A stretch of 64,000 nt of DNA, from contig JANYKQ010000058.1 of the NCBI GenBank assembly GCA_025358115.1, positions 29,161-93,160 on the forward strand. Reading direction: 5' to 3'. Positions 36,059-45,899 of this stretch are shown in pieces. How positions within the stretch are numbered: the first letter of the stretch is position 1; the number at the start of each line of letters is the position of its first letter. The stretch comes from Methanomicrobiales archaeon (GTDB lineage Archaea; Halobacteriota; Methanomicrobia; Methanomicrobiales; Methanospirillaceae). Below the pieces are notes generated by a model that made no database searches, was not told the origin of the DNA, and saw only the letters and a list, made by a program, of their open reading frames with translations. A program made the translations under genes and the position numbers.

Positions 36059-36976
36059 ATGGTCAATACCGAGAAATTCATTATAAAATCCATTGCAGAG
36101 ATCAAAGCCGCAGCCGGTGACGACAAGGTGGTTATGGCCCTTTCGGGCGGCGTTGACAGCTCGGTCTGTGCCGTACTTGCAGCCCGGGCAATCGGGGACA
36201 ATCTCTTCCCTATCTACATTGATACCGGCCTGATGCGCAAAGGCGAGACCGAACGGATACGGACGCTCTTTGGCGATATCCACCTCCAGATTGTCGATGC
36301 CGGCGACGAGTTCCTCGCATCGCTCAAGGGTATCACCGATCCCGAAGCCAAGCGTATGGCTATTGGCGAGCGGTTCATCCGGGTCTTCGAGCGCGAGGCA
36401 AAGAAGATTGGAGCAAAATGCCTGTTGCAGGGCACCATCTATCCGGATCGCATCGAGAGCGAGGGTGGGATCAAGAGCCACCACAATGTAGGGGGTATGC
36501 CGCTCCACATGGAGTTCACGAAAGTGATCGAACCTATCCGCGATCTCTACAAGGACGAAGTGCGGGATGTGGCCGGCGCCCTGGGTATGCCAAAAGAGAT
36601 CCAGCACCGGATGCCGTTCCCCGGCCCCGGGCTTGCGGTTCGTATCATCGGGGATATCACGAAAGAAAAAGTTGAGATCATCCGCGAAGCGAACTGGATC
36701 GTGGAAGACGAACTGGTTGAGAAGTACCTGCCCTGGCAGTGCTTTGCCGCACTCATCGGTCTTGGCACCGGTGTCAAAGGCGACAACCGGATCCACGGGT
36801 GGATCGTTGCGATCCGGGCAGTGAATTCCCGGGATGGCATGACTGCTGATCCGATTGATATCCCGTTCGAGCACCTGGTGAGAATCGGCTCCAGAATTAC
36901 CGCCGACATTCCCCGGGTTGCAAGAGTGGTGTACGATATCACGGCAAAACCTCCGGCAACCATAGAATATGAATAA
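36059..36976 (+). CDS. guaAB: GMP synthase subunit B (ATP pyrophosphatase)
   Basis: A 305-residue archaeal GuaAb subunit, which aminates XMP with ammonia from a separate glutaminase subunit. It has the PP-loop [12 protein letters not shown] and the GuaA dimer region ([29 protein letters not shown]). The track start at 35879 lies inside pyrG; the ATG at 36059 with AGGAG before it gives the expected length. The glutaminase partner is not in the window. Confidence 0.95.
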   Translation: MVNTEKFIIKSIAEIKAAAGDDKVVMALSGGVDSSVCAVLAARAIGDNLFPIYIDTGLMRKGETERIRTLFGDIHLQIVDAGDEFLASLKGITDPEAKRMAIGERFIRVFEREAKKIGAKCLLQGTIYPDRIESEGGIKSHHNVGGMPLHMEFTKVIEPIRDLYKDEVRDVAGALGMPKEIQHRMPFPGPGLAVRIIGDITKEKVEIIREANWIVEDELVEKYLPWQCFAALIGLGTGVKGDNRIHGWIVAIRAVNSRDGMTADPIDIPFEHLVRIGSRITADIPRVARVVYDITAKPPATIEYE

Positions 36977-37037
36977 CGTGTGAACAAAAACAAAAGAAGA
37001 ACAAAACAAAATCCAATAAATCAAACGTGTGATAAAA

Positions 37038-38168
37038 ATGGAAACAACAAGCCAGTTCAAGGCCCTCGATGAACGCTATGTTATGCCTGCGTTCTCGCGG
37101 GAGATGGCGATCGTCAGGGGAGAGGGATCAACCGTCTGGGATGCGGACGGGAAAGAATATCTCGACTGTGTCGCGGGTATCGCAGTCTGCAGCACCGGGC
37201 ACTGCCACCCGGCCGTGGTCAAAGCGATCTGCGACCAGGCCCACCAGCTGATCCACTGCTCCAATCTCTATTACGTACCTCACCAGGGGGATCTGGCAAA
37301 GAAACTTGTCGAGATCACCGGCCTGCACAAGGCTTTCTTCTCGAATTCAGGAGCAGAAGCCACCGACGGGGCACTCAAGCTGGCCCGGGTCCGGACCGGC
37401 AGGAAGAAATTCGTTGCCTTCACCCACGGGTTCCACGGCCGTACCGTAGGTTCCCTCGCCGTCACCCACAAGCCGGCCATCCGTGAGCCGTTCGAGCCGC
37501 TCGGCATGGTCAAGACTTTTGTCGAATATGGTGATCTTGATGCCTTGAAAAAGGTCGTGGACAAGGATACCGCAGGGGTCATCTTCGAACCGATCCAGGG
37601 AGAAGCTGGAGTTATCATCCCCCCGAATAGTTTCATCGAAGGCATCCGGGAGATCTGCGATGATACCGGGGCCCTCATGATCGCTGATGAAGTCCAGACC
37701 GGCATGGGACGTACCGGCAAATGGCTGGCCATGCAGCACACGAAAGTGATGCCCGATATTGTCACCCTTGCAAAAGGCATTGCCAGCGGGTTTCCCATGG
37801 GGGCAATCGTTGCCCGGGAAGACCTGGAGTTCAGGAAGAGCGAGCACGGGAGTACCTTTGCCGGTGGCCCGCTTGCCTGCGCAGCAGCGCTTGCCACGAT
37901 TGGCGTGATCGAGAAGATCCTTCCCGATGTCACCCGGAAAGGCGAGCGGTTCGGCAAGGGTCTTGCCGCCCTCAACCCCCGTATCCGCGGGCTTATTATT
38001 GGTATGACGATCGGCGACAAATGCCCGGAAGTCCAGAAGAAATGTGCAGCAGCGGGTGTGCTGGTCAACTGTGCCGCGGACGGGAACCTGCGCCTGGTCC
38101 CGCCACTGGTGATCACGGATGCCGAGATCGATCGCGTGGTCGGAGTGATCAATGGAACACTTGGTTAG
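37038..38168 (+). CDS. argD: Acetylornithine aminotransferase (class III)
   Basis: A 376-residue PLP enzyme. SNSGAEATDGALKLAR, GFHGRTVGSLAVT, ADEVQTGMGRTG and the PLP lysine in TLAKGIASGFPMGAIV fit ArgD-type acetylornithine or LysW-aminoadipate semialdehyde transaminases. The family includes other omega-transaminases, but pairing with hisC favours amino-acid biosynthesis. The start could be GTG at 37029 or ATG at 37038. Its end overlaps hisC by 17 bases. Confidence 0.9.
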   Translation: METTSQFKALDERYVMPAFSREMAIVRGEGSTVWDADGKEYLDCVAGIAVCSTGHCHPAVVKAICDQAHQLIHCSNLYYVPHQGDLAKKLVEITGLHKAFFSNSGAEATDGALKLARVRTGRKKFVAFTHGFHGRTVGSLAVTHKPAIREPFEPLGMVKTFVEYGDLDALKKVVDKDTAGVIFEPIQGEAGVIIPPNSFIEGIREICDDTGALMIADEVQTGMGRTGKWLAMQHTKVMPDIVTLAKGIASGFPMGAIVAREDLEFRKSEHGSTFAGGPLACAAALATIGVIEKILPDVTRKGERFGKGLAALNPRIRGLIIGMTIGDKCPEVQKKCAAAGVLVNCAADGNLRLVPPLVITDAEIDRVVGVINGTLG

Positions 38169-39210
38169 ATCCTGCTATAAAAAAAAGAGCGGCTATGTCT
38201 TTGCCAAAAAAGCGGAGGATATCGCCCGCGAGTACGGTATCAATAAGATAGCCCGGCTTGCCAGCAATGAGAACCCCGAGCCGATCTCTCCCGCTGCATT
38301 AGCCGCAGCCGAAGAGGCGCTCCGGACCGTGAACCGGTATCCCGATGAGCGGGTCAATGTCCTGATGAATGCCCTGAGGGCATATTATGGCGATTATCAT
38401 TTCGTCACGGGCGTAGGTATGGATGGCGTGATCGAAACGATCATCCGCACGCTTGTCGAGCCCGGCGAGACGGTTGCCATCTCCACCCCCACGTTCTCGT
38501 TCTATGCACTCGCGGCCATGGGCCAGGGTGCAAACGTCATCACGATCCCCCGGGAAGCAGACTTTTCGGTTGATTGCGGAAAACTGATCAAGGCGGCCAA
38601 AGAGGCAAAGATCACCGTTCTCTGTTCTCCTAACAATCCCACCGGGAATGCAACCCCCGTTGAGGCAGTGGCCGAGATCCTTGAAGGAATCGAAGGTCTC
38701 CTCTTCTTAGACAATGCCTATGTCGAGTTCTCGGGTATCGACTATCGCCCCCTCCTGAAGAAGCACGAGAACCTTGTCCTGGGCAGGACGTTTTCCAAGG
38801 TCTACTCCCTTGCGGGTCTCCGGATCGGGTATGCCTTCACCCCGCGATGGCTTCCCCCCTGGTACTCCCGGGCCGGCACGCCGTTTACCGTCAACTCGGT
38901 CTCGGCGGCGGCAGCTGCTGCAGCATTGCCCGACAAGGACCGGGCAGAGCGCTATATTGCCCAGGTGAAACAATGGCGCACCCGGTTTGCTGATGAAGTG
39001 AAGTACCCGGTCCTCCCCTCGGATGCGAACTTTGTGATGATCGATGTCGCCCCGCACAAAGGTGATGCCATGGTCGAAAGTCTTGCCCGCAAAGGCATTG
39101 TTGTCCGTTCGTGCAGGAGTTTTGCCGGGCTCTCCGATCACTATATCCGCGTAAGCGTTGGCGAGGACTGGGAGAACGAGCTGTTCGTGCAGGAGATCAA
39201 CAAATTATGA
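38152..39210 (+). CDS. hisC: Histidinol-phosphate aminotransferase
   Basis: A 352-residue class I/II aminotransferase: ASNENPEPISPAALAA, CSPNNPTGNATP and RTFSKVYSLAGLRIGYA (PLP lysine). It transaminates imidazole acetol phosphate in histidine synthesis. The start overlaps argD, with GGAG 6 bases before the ATG. The gene runs into the adenylate-kinase-like gene through an ATGA overlap. Confidence 0.93.
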   Translation: MEHLVRSCYKKKSGYVFAKKAEDIAREYGINKIARLASNENPEPISPAALAAAEEALRTVNRYPDERVNVLMNALRAYYGDYHFVTGVGMDGVIETIIRTLVEPGETVAISTPTFSFYALAAMGQGANVITIPREADFSVDCGKLIKAAKEAKITVLCSPNNPTGNATPVEAVAEILEGIEGLLFLDNAYVEFSGIDYRPLLKKHENLVLGRTFSKVYSLAGLRIGYAFTPRWLPPWYSRAGTPFTVNSVSAAAAAAALPDKDRAERYIAQVKQWRTRFADEVKYPVLPSDANFVMIDVAPHKGDAMVESLARKGIVVRSCRSFAGLSDHYIRVSVGEDWENELFVQEINKL

Positions 39211-39716
39211 TGTGTGGCATCACCGGCACCCCGGGCACCGGCAAATCGCTCATCGGCGATGAACTCACCCGCCGGGGGCATACGGTTGTCCACCTCACTG
39301 ATACCATACGCCACTATATTACGGGCGATGACGAAGAGCGCGACACCGAGATCTTCGATGACGAGCGCTGGGCTGCCGAGTTTGTCCCGGTTGACGGGTT
39401 TGTGGAAGGGCACTTTGCCCACCTGCTTCCCTGTGATCGTATTGTTGTGCTCCGCTGTCGCCCGGATGAACTCAAAAAACGCCTGGGGCAGCGCAAATAT
39501 CCCGCCAGCAAGATCCAGGAGAATGCAGATGCCGAGGCCCTTGATGACTGTCTTATTGAGACGGTGGACCTGCACGATGCTGAAATGATCTTTGAACTCG
39601 ATACCACCGGTCGCGACCCGGTGTACTGTGCGGATCAGATCGAAGGCTTTGTTGCAGGAATGATCCCTGCACAGTTTGGCAGTCTTGACTGGTCCGGCTT
39701 TTTAGAGGTGCATTAA
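39207..39716 (+). CDS. Archaeal adenylate-kinase-like NMP kinase (AK6/Fap7 type)
   Basis: A 169-residue P-loop kinase. The Walker A is ITGTPGTGKSLIGDEL, followed by HLTDTIRHYITGDDEERDTEI, RCRPDELKKRL and a lid arginine pattern QRKYPASKIQENADAEALD. This is the AK6/Fap7-like archaeal group, linked in eukaryotes to ribosome maturation. The track start at 39111 lies within hisC; ATG 39207 overlaps the hisC stop. Confidence 0.88.
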   Translation: MMCGITGTPGTGKSLIGDELTRRGHTVVHLTDTIRHYITGDDEERDTEIFDDERWAAEFVPVDGFVEGHFAHLLPCDRIVVLRCRPDELKKRLGQRKYPASKIQENADAEALDDCLIETVDLHDAEMIFELDTTGRDPVYCADQIEGFVAGMIPAQFGSLDWSGFLEVH

Positions 39717-39717
39717 G

Positions 39718-40314
39718 ATGACGCTCGACCAGTACCGCTCCCATGTAAAAGTCTATTTCGATCCGCTGGTTGCCATTGCGATCCGGTGCCGGCTGACGCC
39801 GAACTTCTTTACGATCGCTGCCCTGTTTGCCTCTGCCGCAGCGGGGATTCTCTTTTACCTGCGCCTCGAACTCTGGGGCGTGTTAGCCGTAGCACTCAAT
39901 GCGTTCTGTGACTCGATGGACGGTGCGGTTGCCCGCGAGATGAAGTGCCAGAGCAAGCGCGGGGACTTCCTCGATCATGCCGTGGATCGGTACGCGGATA
40001 TTTTCATCATCACCGGTATCTTTGCCGGGGGCATGGTGCCGTGGCAGATCGGCGTACTGGCACTGACCGGTGTGCTGATGGCATCCTATCTTGGTACCCA
40101 GGCCCAGGCCGTTGGTGTCGGGCGCGTATATGGCGGCATTTTGGGCAGGGCGGACCGGCTGGTCCTGATCATGGTTGTCGGTATCATCAATCTCCTTGCC
40201 CCCATGAGTTTCTATGGGCTCTGCTGGTTTGGCTGGTTATTACTGCTTTTTGGGATATTTGGTCATATCACCGCATTCCAGCGGTTTGCGTATGTCTGGG
40301 CGAAAGTGGAGTGA
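39718..40314 (+). CDS. CDP-alcohol phosphatidyltransferase (archaetidyl-inositol phosphate synthase-like)
   Basis: A 198-residue membrane enzyme. The DG-x2-AR-x8-G-x3-D-x3-D motif is complete in DGAVAREMKCQSKRGDFLDHAVD (about residues 68-90), and about five further hydrophobic helices follow. It joins a CDP-archaeol lipid to an alcohol phosphate, so it belongs to phospholipid head-group synthesis. GAGGTG lies about 8 bases before the ATG, just after the kinase gene. Confidence 0.9.
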   Translation: MTLDQYRSHVKVYFDPLVAIAIRCRLTPNFFTIAALFASAAAGILFYLRLELWGVLAVALNAFCDSMDGAVAREMKCQSKRGDFLDHAVDRYADIFIITGIFAGGMVPWQIGVLALTGVLMASYLGTQAQAVGVGRVYGGILGRADRLVLIMVVGIINLLAPMSFYGLCWFGWLLLLFGIFGHITAFQRFAYVWAKVE

Positions 40315-40449
40315 GATCTTCATTTCATCCTTTTCATAGGTACACACCCGGGAGGGATTTTTTTCCTTCTTCCCATTTTGGTTCCCGTTTTTATGGAAAC
40401 CTTTCAAAATCTCCGTTTGGTTTATCAGCTTCCGAATTAATTTTGTAGT

Positions 40450-41175
40450 ATGGATAAAAACACGTTCATCATCCTTCTCCTCTGCATTGCAGCGGTTCTG
40501 CTTGCCGGTTGTACGCAGAACACCTCTCCGCCCGTTGCGGCAGTGACGACAACCATTCCCCCAACTACCGTTACGACAGTTCCCGGTGATACACAAACCT
40601 GTACAACCGCTGCAGACTGTGTACCAACCCCGTGCTGTCATCCGACCTCCTGTGTCAGTAAGGCTGAAAAACCCGATTGTAACGGTGTCATGTGCACCAC
40701 GAGCTGCGAAGGATCGCTGGACTGCGGTGCCGGCAGCTGCGGGTGCACGAACGGGAGATGTTCGGTAGTGCTGGCACAGCCCACGACATTATCGGTTATA
40801 ACCAAGACTTCAGTAACGCTGACCGCAAGTCCCCAGCGTTACTCACCCATGATGTCTTCCACTCCCGGGATCAAAATAACGGTGGATGCCAATGGTTTTA
40901 ATGCGGCCAGATCACGGTTTGCGTGGAGTGCTACGGAAGGAAATTTCTATACCTGGGGTCCGGTAAATTACACGGTGACCGAGGTTGGAAACCCTTACAC
41001 CAATCAGGGTGAGACCCTCTACTGGACGTTTACCCAAAAACCTGCATTAATCCTTGAGCCGGTAGTAATTACTGTCACGGCAACAGATATTGCCACAGGC
41101 CGGGCACAGGGAAGCTCGAAAGTGGTCCTTGTCTGGGATGGGGATAACGCGGTTATGCTGAAAGATACAAAATAA
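40450..41175 (+). CDS. Cys-rich surface lipoprotein
   Basis: A 241-residue protein with a lipobox (IAAVLLAGC) and a Thr/Pro linker. A Cys-rich block of about 65 residues follows (CTTAADCVPTPCC ... CGCTNGRC) with about 14 cysteines, probably disulfide-linked. The C-terminal half is beta-rich (ITVDANGFNAARSRFAW). The function is unknown. A T-run follows the stop. Confidence 0.75.
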   Translation: MDKNTFIILLLCIAAVLLAGCTQNTSPPVAAVTTTIPPTTVTTVPGDTQTCTTAADCVPTPCCHPTSCVSKAEKPDCNGVMCTTSCEGSLDCGAGSCGCTNGRCSVVLAQPTTLSVITKTSVTLTASPQRYSPMMSSTPGIKITVDANGFNAARSRFAWSATEGNFYTWGPVNYTVTEVGNPYTNQGETLYWTFTQKPALILEPVVITVTATDIATGRAQGSSKVVLVWDGDNAVMLKDTK

Positions 41176-41299
41176 TTTTTTTTATCTGAAATAAAAAAAG
41201 GGAATCACTTTTTTTCACGTACCCGAATATTTACCGATGTGATGACAGCAGGGTTTTTCTCTGGGTGAGCCGGTTACCCGTGAGTGCCGGGATATCCGG

Positions 41300-41959
41300 T
41301 TATGACTCTGTTTCCCCGCAGGATATGTCCCGGATAAATTCCAGCGCCTCAACCGCATCGTCTCTTTTCTGATCACACGAATGGGTATCAACCCATCCGA
41401 GGAACCGCTCGCGGGTTACCGAATCAACACTATTCCCTGAGCCGGCTACTATAGCCGGGTAGGTACGCTTAGGATAGAACAGGGACCGGGCCGAAACGAG
41501 CAGAGCATCATGTACAGCAGCATCGATAATGCCGGCCGCCATCGCCTTCTTTAAGGTAAACCGGATATTGATCAATGGTTCAGAGAGCGATATGCCGGAG
41601 ACCGGATCGAACACGAGCGCGACCTCATCATCGGCAATCAGTTCCCCGCTCTTGTACATCCGGTAAATCTCACCAATACCCACCATGCCAAGCGTATCCA
41701 TCTCTGCAGCCCGGAGGGCTCCCATGCTCGATGAGCCGATCACCCTTATGCCGCCTTTTACTGCCGCAAGGATCTCGCGATGGGCAACTGCCGATTCCTG
41801 ATGAAAAACGCCATCGATCAGGCCTATGATTGCCGCACCATCCCGTGCTGCTGCTATAAGATCGCCCCTTTTTGCCGGTGGCCGGTACTCAGCAGAGAGG
41901 ATCTGTTCCGCCGCCAGTACGTCAAGGCTTGGCCCGAGAAAGACGATGATCTTTGGCAT
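41300..41959 (-). CDS. tfuA: TfuA-like protein
   Basis: A 219-residue protein with FLGPSLDVLAAEQIL at the N-terminus, PAKRGDLIAAARDGAAIIGLIDGVFHQESAV and GGIRVIGSSSMGALRAAEM, the TfuA family pattern. TfuA partners of YcaO enzymes are needed for peptide thioamidation, proposed to supply sulfide. In Methanosarcina acetivorans ycaO-tfuA make the thioglycine of McrA (established there). Its start overlaps ycaO by 38 bases, so the pair is coupled. Confidence 0.92.
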   Translation of the reverse strand: MPKIIVFLGPSLDVLAAEQILSAEYRPPAKRGDLIAAARDGAAIIGLIDGVFHQESAVAHREILAAVKGGIRVIGSSSMGALRAAEMDTLGMVGIGEIYRMYKSGELIADDEVALVFDPVSGISLSEPLINIRFTLKKAMAAGIIDAAVHDALLVSARSLFYPKRTYPAIVAGSGNSVDSVTRERFLGWVDTHSCDQKRDDAVEALEFIRDISCGETES

Positions 41960-43133
41960 GTTTCACCCGCTCGCCCTTGCGTTCAAGGTCCATTGCAAAG
42001 ACTTCGAGCCCGGGGACAATGACCCGGACAACCGGGATCCCGATCTCTTCTCTTGTCAGGTCAACCACAATTACCCGGTCGAGTCCCTTCATCTCTAAGG
42101 TCGTGATGATATTATTGATGTCTTTTAAGAAATCATCGGTGTCGGATGAGGGAATATCTGCATAATCCACCGTCCCGTTGTCCCGGTACCAGTACCCGTT
42201 GATCCTTTTCGCCCGTTCGTAGCCCATCTTCTTACGGAGATCGGCGATCGTGGTGTCTTCCCGGGCCCCGTGGATCTGGGTGAGCCGGCTCTGGGCAACT
42301 TCGGTAAGAGCCCGCATCACGGCGATCCGTGCACTGGTGTGCGTCCCGATACCTATGGTAAGGAGACTGGGGTCTTTTAAGAGGACGTCATCAGCAACTG
42401 CGGCAATTGTCGGTATGCCGATGTCGCTGGTGATATCCCTGATCGTAACCTCGACCTGTGCATCGGCAAATTTCTTCTGCATGTCCTGGATCACCGGGTC
42501 ATCGATGCCTACAACTGCGGGACCGGTGTTGCGTGTGGTTTCGACCAGTGACCAGGCATCCCGTTCGATAACTTCGGAGAGGGCGTGGAATATCGCCTCT
42601 TCAAGGGTGTTTCCTGATGCAAGACCGTTTGAGTTCGTGCGGAATACTCCACGGTACCGGTGAGGAACCGGGTGGAAGACGGCAAAGGCCGGGACCCATA
42701 TCGTCTGGTTATTGGCGATATCGTATCCCTGGCACCAGGACATGAACCGGTCCATAGCTGCACCTTCCGGCAGGATCAGGTCCTCTGGATTGACAACGGG
42801 TTCGCGGCCTTCGAGCTCCTGGAAGAGTGCAACCCGGATCTCCCGGTCATGTACCTCTGCTGAATACCGTTCAATGCCTTCCATGATAGCTGATATCCTG
42901 GACTCTTCGACCGTAGCTCCCTTGCCATTGTACACGGTGATTGCACCGTCTTCAGCTGTCGGGCGGATGCAGGAGAAGACCGGTATGCCGATCCGGTCAA
43001 GGCTTGTGATATCTGCTACACGGGTGATGCCGGCTGCGGGAACTTTGGGTTCAATGCGGCGAAGTGTCTCTTCCAGCGGACTGGCCCGCTGCGTCTCATT
43101 GTTGTAGGTCTTCTTGCAGGAGTGGAGCTGCAT
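41922..43133 (-). CDS. ycaO: YcaO-domain thioamide-forming enzyme
   Basis: A 403-residue YcaO protein. ATP-binding features include ATVEESRISAIMEGIERYSAEVHD and SGNTLEEAIFHALSEVIERDAW, and the C-terminal half is typical (SARIAVMRALTEVAQSRLTQIHG). YcaO enzymes activate a backbone amide by phosphorylation. With TfuA, the most likely substrate in a methanogen is the glycine of McrA that becomes thioglycine. No mcr gene lies in the window, which fits its usual distant location. Confidence 0.93.
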   Translation of the reverse strand: MQLHSCKKTYNNETQRASPLEETLRRIEPKVPAAGITRVADITSLDRIGIPVFSCIRPTAEDGAITVYNGKGATVEESRISAIMEGIERYSAEVHDREIRVALFQELEGREPVVNPEDLILPEGAAMDRFMSWCQGYDIANNQTIWVPAFAVFHPVPHRYRGVFRTNSNGLASGNTLEEAIFHALSEVIERDAWSLVETTRNTGPAVVGIDDPVIQDMQKKFADAQVEVTIRDITSDIGIPTIAAVADDVLLKDPSLLTIGIGTHTSARIAVMRALTEVAQSRLTQIHGAREDTTIADLRKKMGYERAKRINGYWYRDNGTVDYADIPSSDTDDFLKDINNIITTLEMKGLDRVIVVDLTREEIGIPVVRVIVPGLEVFAMDLERKGERVKHAKDHRLSRAKP

Positions 43134-43230
43134 GGATATGTTCTCTTAAGTAGTAGGTGGGCACTTTTCGGGTTTATACATGCCCATACGTGATGATTAC
43201 GAAAAATGAACGGGGAATCCGGGCGTTCTC

Positions 43231-43920
43231 TCACCCGTCAGCGGGAAGTGTTGCAGCAAACTCCCGCACTTTTTCTGATGCCCCGTCCCTGAGAGGTACC
43301 CCATGACCCGGGAGCAGGACCTCAAAATCAAGAGTAGCGATCTTCCGGATCGACTGGTGCGAACCCTTTATGTCCATGGTAAACAGAGCCGGGCCTTCTG
43401 CAAGTGATACCCCGTCATACCGCAGAATGTCCCCGCAGAAGAATGTCTTTGTACGTTCATCGTACAGTCCGATACTCCCGGGTGTATGGCCGGGTATATG
43501 GACACAGAGAAGATCCTCAATCCGGTCCCCGTCTTTTAACAGGATATCTAAGGGAAAGACGCCGGGGTTCATGATCTTATTGGCGATCCGCAACAGGAAT
43601 CCCCGGAATCCCGGATAGACCGGAAGGGCGATCTGTCCAGATACATACCCAGCATCGGCAGTCCCTATCGCGACCTTTGCACCGGGGGAAGCATCTATGA
43701 GGGTCGCCACACCGCCGATATGATCCATGTGAAAATGAGTGATGATGATGCTTTTGATCTCTGCTGGTTCCCGGTACATCGTGTTCCGGAAATAGGAAAG
43801 GATCTTCTTCCCGCTGCCGGCCGGCAGGCCGGTATCGATCACGGTGAGGCCATCGCGGACGAGGATGTAACAGTTGCCATTGACCCCGTCCATCTGGTGA
43901 ATGCCCGTTACGATCTCCAT
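43231..43920 (-). CDS. Metallo-beta-lactamase-fold hydrolase
   Basis: A 229-residue MBL protein with GNCYILVRDGLTVIDTG, the metal motif THFHMDHIGG, the later ligand HIPGHTPGSIGLYD and FFCGDIL, and a final PGHGVPL. Such enzymes hydrolyse thioesters, lactones or phosphoesters; the substrate is not visible. I prefer ATG 43920 with GGTGAG upstream to the GTG at 43932. Confidence 0.9.
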   Translation of the reverse strand: MEIVTGIHQMDGVNGNCYILVRDGLTVIDTGLPAGSGKKILSYFRNTMYREPAEIKSIIITHFHMDHIGGVATLIDASPGAKVAIGTADAGYVSGQIALPVYPGFRGFLLRIANKIMNPGVFPLDILLKDGDRIEDLLCVHIPGHTPGSIGLYDERTKTFFCGDILRYDGVSLAEGPALFTMDIKGSHQSIRKIATLDFEVLLPGHGVPLRDGASEKVREFAATLPADG

Positions 43921-44134
43921 AGTATTACTCACCAGGTATTGGGGATTTTTAAGGGTATGAGTTTTACTGAACCAATAATCCTCTGGATCAATGATACCAT
44001 TCCGAATCCGCCAGTATCTGCTGGATCCTGTATCTCCCCATGGGCGAAGTCTGCAAAAATCCCAAGAAATACCGGCATGAATCTCTTGTAGTCAAGATTT
44101 TTTTTCTACACGCTTTTTTGTCCGTATGCCATCA

Positions 44135-44146
44135 TTTTTAAATATA
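44135..44146 (+). promoter_or_regulatory. TATA box of the corrinoid operon
   Basis: TTTTTAAATATA lies about 25 bases before the ATG at 44167, so transcription should start at or very near the start codon. This suggests a leaderless message for the first gene. Confidence 0.55.
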
Positions 44147-44166
44147 ACCATGATGAATTCCATCAC

Positions 44167-44859
44167 ATGACAGATCCCGGTTCATCGCATTCAGGGGCTG
44201 GCGGCGCAAAGAGCCACGTCCCTTCGCCGTTACTGGCAGATATGGAGAATGCCCTGATCTCGGTTGACCGGGCCAGAGCCGGCAGGATCGTCCGGGAATC
44301 CTGCACATCAGGTTCCCCGTTTATGTGCCTCGAAACACTGGTCGTTCCGGCACTCGAAGAAGTGGGCCGGCGCTGGGAAACCGGTGATGTTGCGCTGTCA
44401 CAGGTATACATGAGCGGGCGGATTTGTGAAGAGATTGTGGTTCTCATGCTCCCTGCCGGGGATCCGCGCCGCGTGGACCAGCCGAAGATGGCGATTGCGG
44501 TTCTCGAAGATCACCACACCCTTGGGAAACGGATTGTCCTATCAGTGCTCCGGGCCGGGGGGTTTGACGTGATCGATTATGGTCACGGCGTTTCAGTCGA
44601 CCAGCTCGTTGAAGGGGTAACCCGTGACAAAGTCATTATTCTCCTGATCTCCACCCTGATGCTCCCTGCCACTATCAGGACAAAAGAGGCGATTGCCCGG
44701 ATCAGGAAACTGCATCCGGAAACCAAAGTGATTGTCGGGGGGGCACCGTTTCTTTTTGACCCCCTGCTCTGGAAAGAGGTAGGGGCGGATGCGATGGGAC
44801 ATGCGGCATCCGACACTCTCTCTCTGGTAAAACAGATGGCGGGAGGTACGCAGAAATGA
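44167..44859 (+). CDS. Corrinoid (B12)-binding protein, MtaC-like
   Basis: A 230-residue protein with a helical cap (about 20-95; ALEEVGRRWETGDVALSQVYMSG) and a Rossmann B12 domain with LEDHHTLGKRIV (D-x-H-x-x-G, the axial His) and VGGAPF. It is a small methyltransferase-type corrinoid protein. No methanol- or methylamine-specific methyltransferase (MtaB or similar) is adjacent. It overlaps the next gene by ATGA and heads the operon with the MtaA-like protein and a kinase. Confidence 0.9.
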   Translation: MTDPGSSHSGAGGAKSHVPSPLLADMENALISVDRARAGRIVRESCTSGSPFMCLETLVVPALEEVGRRWETGDVALSQVYMSGRICEEIVVLMLPAGDPRRVDQPKMAIAVLEDHHTLGKRIVLSVLRAGGFDVIDYGHGVSVDQLVEGVTRDKVIILLISTLMLPATIRTKEAIARIRKLHPETKVIVGGAPFLFDPLLWKEVGADAMGHAASDTLSLVKQMAGGTQK

Positions 44860-45896
44860 CCTCATCCATGACCTCGCTCGAGCGCACGCTCACTGCTCTT
44901 GGCCAGAAAGAGCCGGACCGGGTCCCTCTCTTCCTCCTGACCACCATGCACGGGGCCAAAGAGCTCAGGATGTCCATCCGTGAATATTTCTCCAAAGCGG
45001 AGAATGTGATCAAAGGACAGGTCCTTCTCCAGAAAAAATACGAGAGCGACTGCTATTACCCGTTCTTCTATGCTTCTGCTGAAGTTGAAGCCTGGGGCGG
45101 GGATGTCATCTACATCGATGACGGGCCGGCGAATGCAGGACGCCCGATCATCCGGTCCCCGGAAGAGATTGAGTCCATCGAAGTGCCGGAAGTTGCTGAT
45201 TGTACCAGTCTTCGAAAGATAACCGGCTGCATACAGGGTCTGGTGGAGAAATCTGCCGGAAAGATCCCGGTCATCGGGGTCGTGATGTCCCCGTTCTCGG
45301 TCCCGGTGATGCAGATGGGTTTTGAAGCATACCTCGATCTGATCTACACCCGTCCCGAACTCTTCCGGACGCTGATGAAGAAGAACCAGCAGTTCTGTGC
45401 GGACTGGGCAAATGCTCAGCTGGAGGCCGGCGCGAACGCAATCTGCTATTTCGATCCGGTCTCATCCCCGACTATCGTTCCTCCTGAACTGTACCGGAAG
45501 ACCGGCCTTTTTGTGGCAAAAGAGACCATAGCCCGCATCAAAGGACCGACAGCCACCCATCTTGCGTCAGGCCGCTGCCTGCCAATCATCGACGATCTTG
45601 CAACCACCGGGACCGCCATTGTCGGTGTGAGTGTCCTTGAGGATATTGGTGAAGTAAAACGGGCCTCCAACTCACGGCTCACCGTGATGGGAAATCTGAA
45701 CGGGATTGCCATGCGGCACTGGACCCCTGCGGAAGCAGAGCGGATAGTCAGGGATACGATTGGAAAAGCCGGACGGGGGGGTGGTTTCATCCTCTCTGAT
45801 AATCACGGGGAGATCCCATTCCAGGTCCCCGAAAGCGTACTCCTTGCGATCAGCCGGGCTGTGAAGAAGTACGGAACGTATCCGCTGGACGGATGA
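44856..45896 (+). CDS. MtaA/UroD-superfamily protein, possibly with atypical metal site
   Basis: A 346-residue protein of the uroporphyrinogen decarboxylase/methylcobamide:CoM methyltransferase superfamily. It has the barrel pattern with MSPFSVPVMQMGFEAYLDLI and GANAICYFDPVSSPTIVPPEL. In MtaA/MtbA the zinc is bound by H-x-C and a later Cys. Here the matching places read HLASGRC and ILSDNHGEIPFQVP, so the usual H-x-C is not seen. The protein may still bind metal differently or act as a non-catalytic sensor. GGAGG precedes the ATG. Confidence 0.8.
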   Translation: MTSSMTSLERTLTALGQKEPDRVPLFLLTTMHGAKELRMSIREYFSKAENVIKGQVLLQKKYESDCYYPFFYASAEVEAWGGDVIYIDDGPANAGRPIIRSPEEIESIEVPEVADCTSLRKITGCIQGLVEKSAGKIPVIGVVMSPFSVPVMQMGFEAYLDLIYTRPELFRTLMKKNQQFCADWANAQLEAGANAICYFDPVSSPTIVPPELYRKTGLFVAKETIARIKGPTATHLASGRCLPIIDDLATTGTAIVGVSVLEDIGEVKRASNSRLTVMGNLNGIAMRHWTPAEAERIVRDTIGKAGRGGGFILSDNHGEIPFQVPESVLLAISRAVKKYGTYPLDG

Positions 45897-45899
45897 TCG

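Noticed and set aside
36053-37060. 335-residue minus-strand ORF opposite guaAB
   Set aside because: It is antisense to a well-recognised gene and has no family features.
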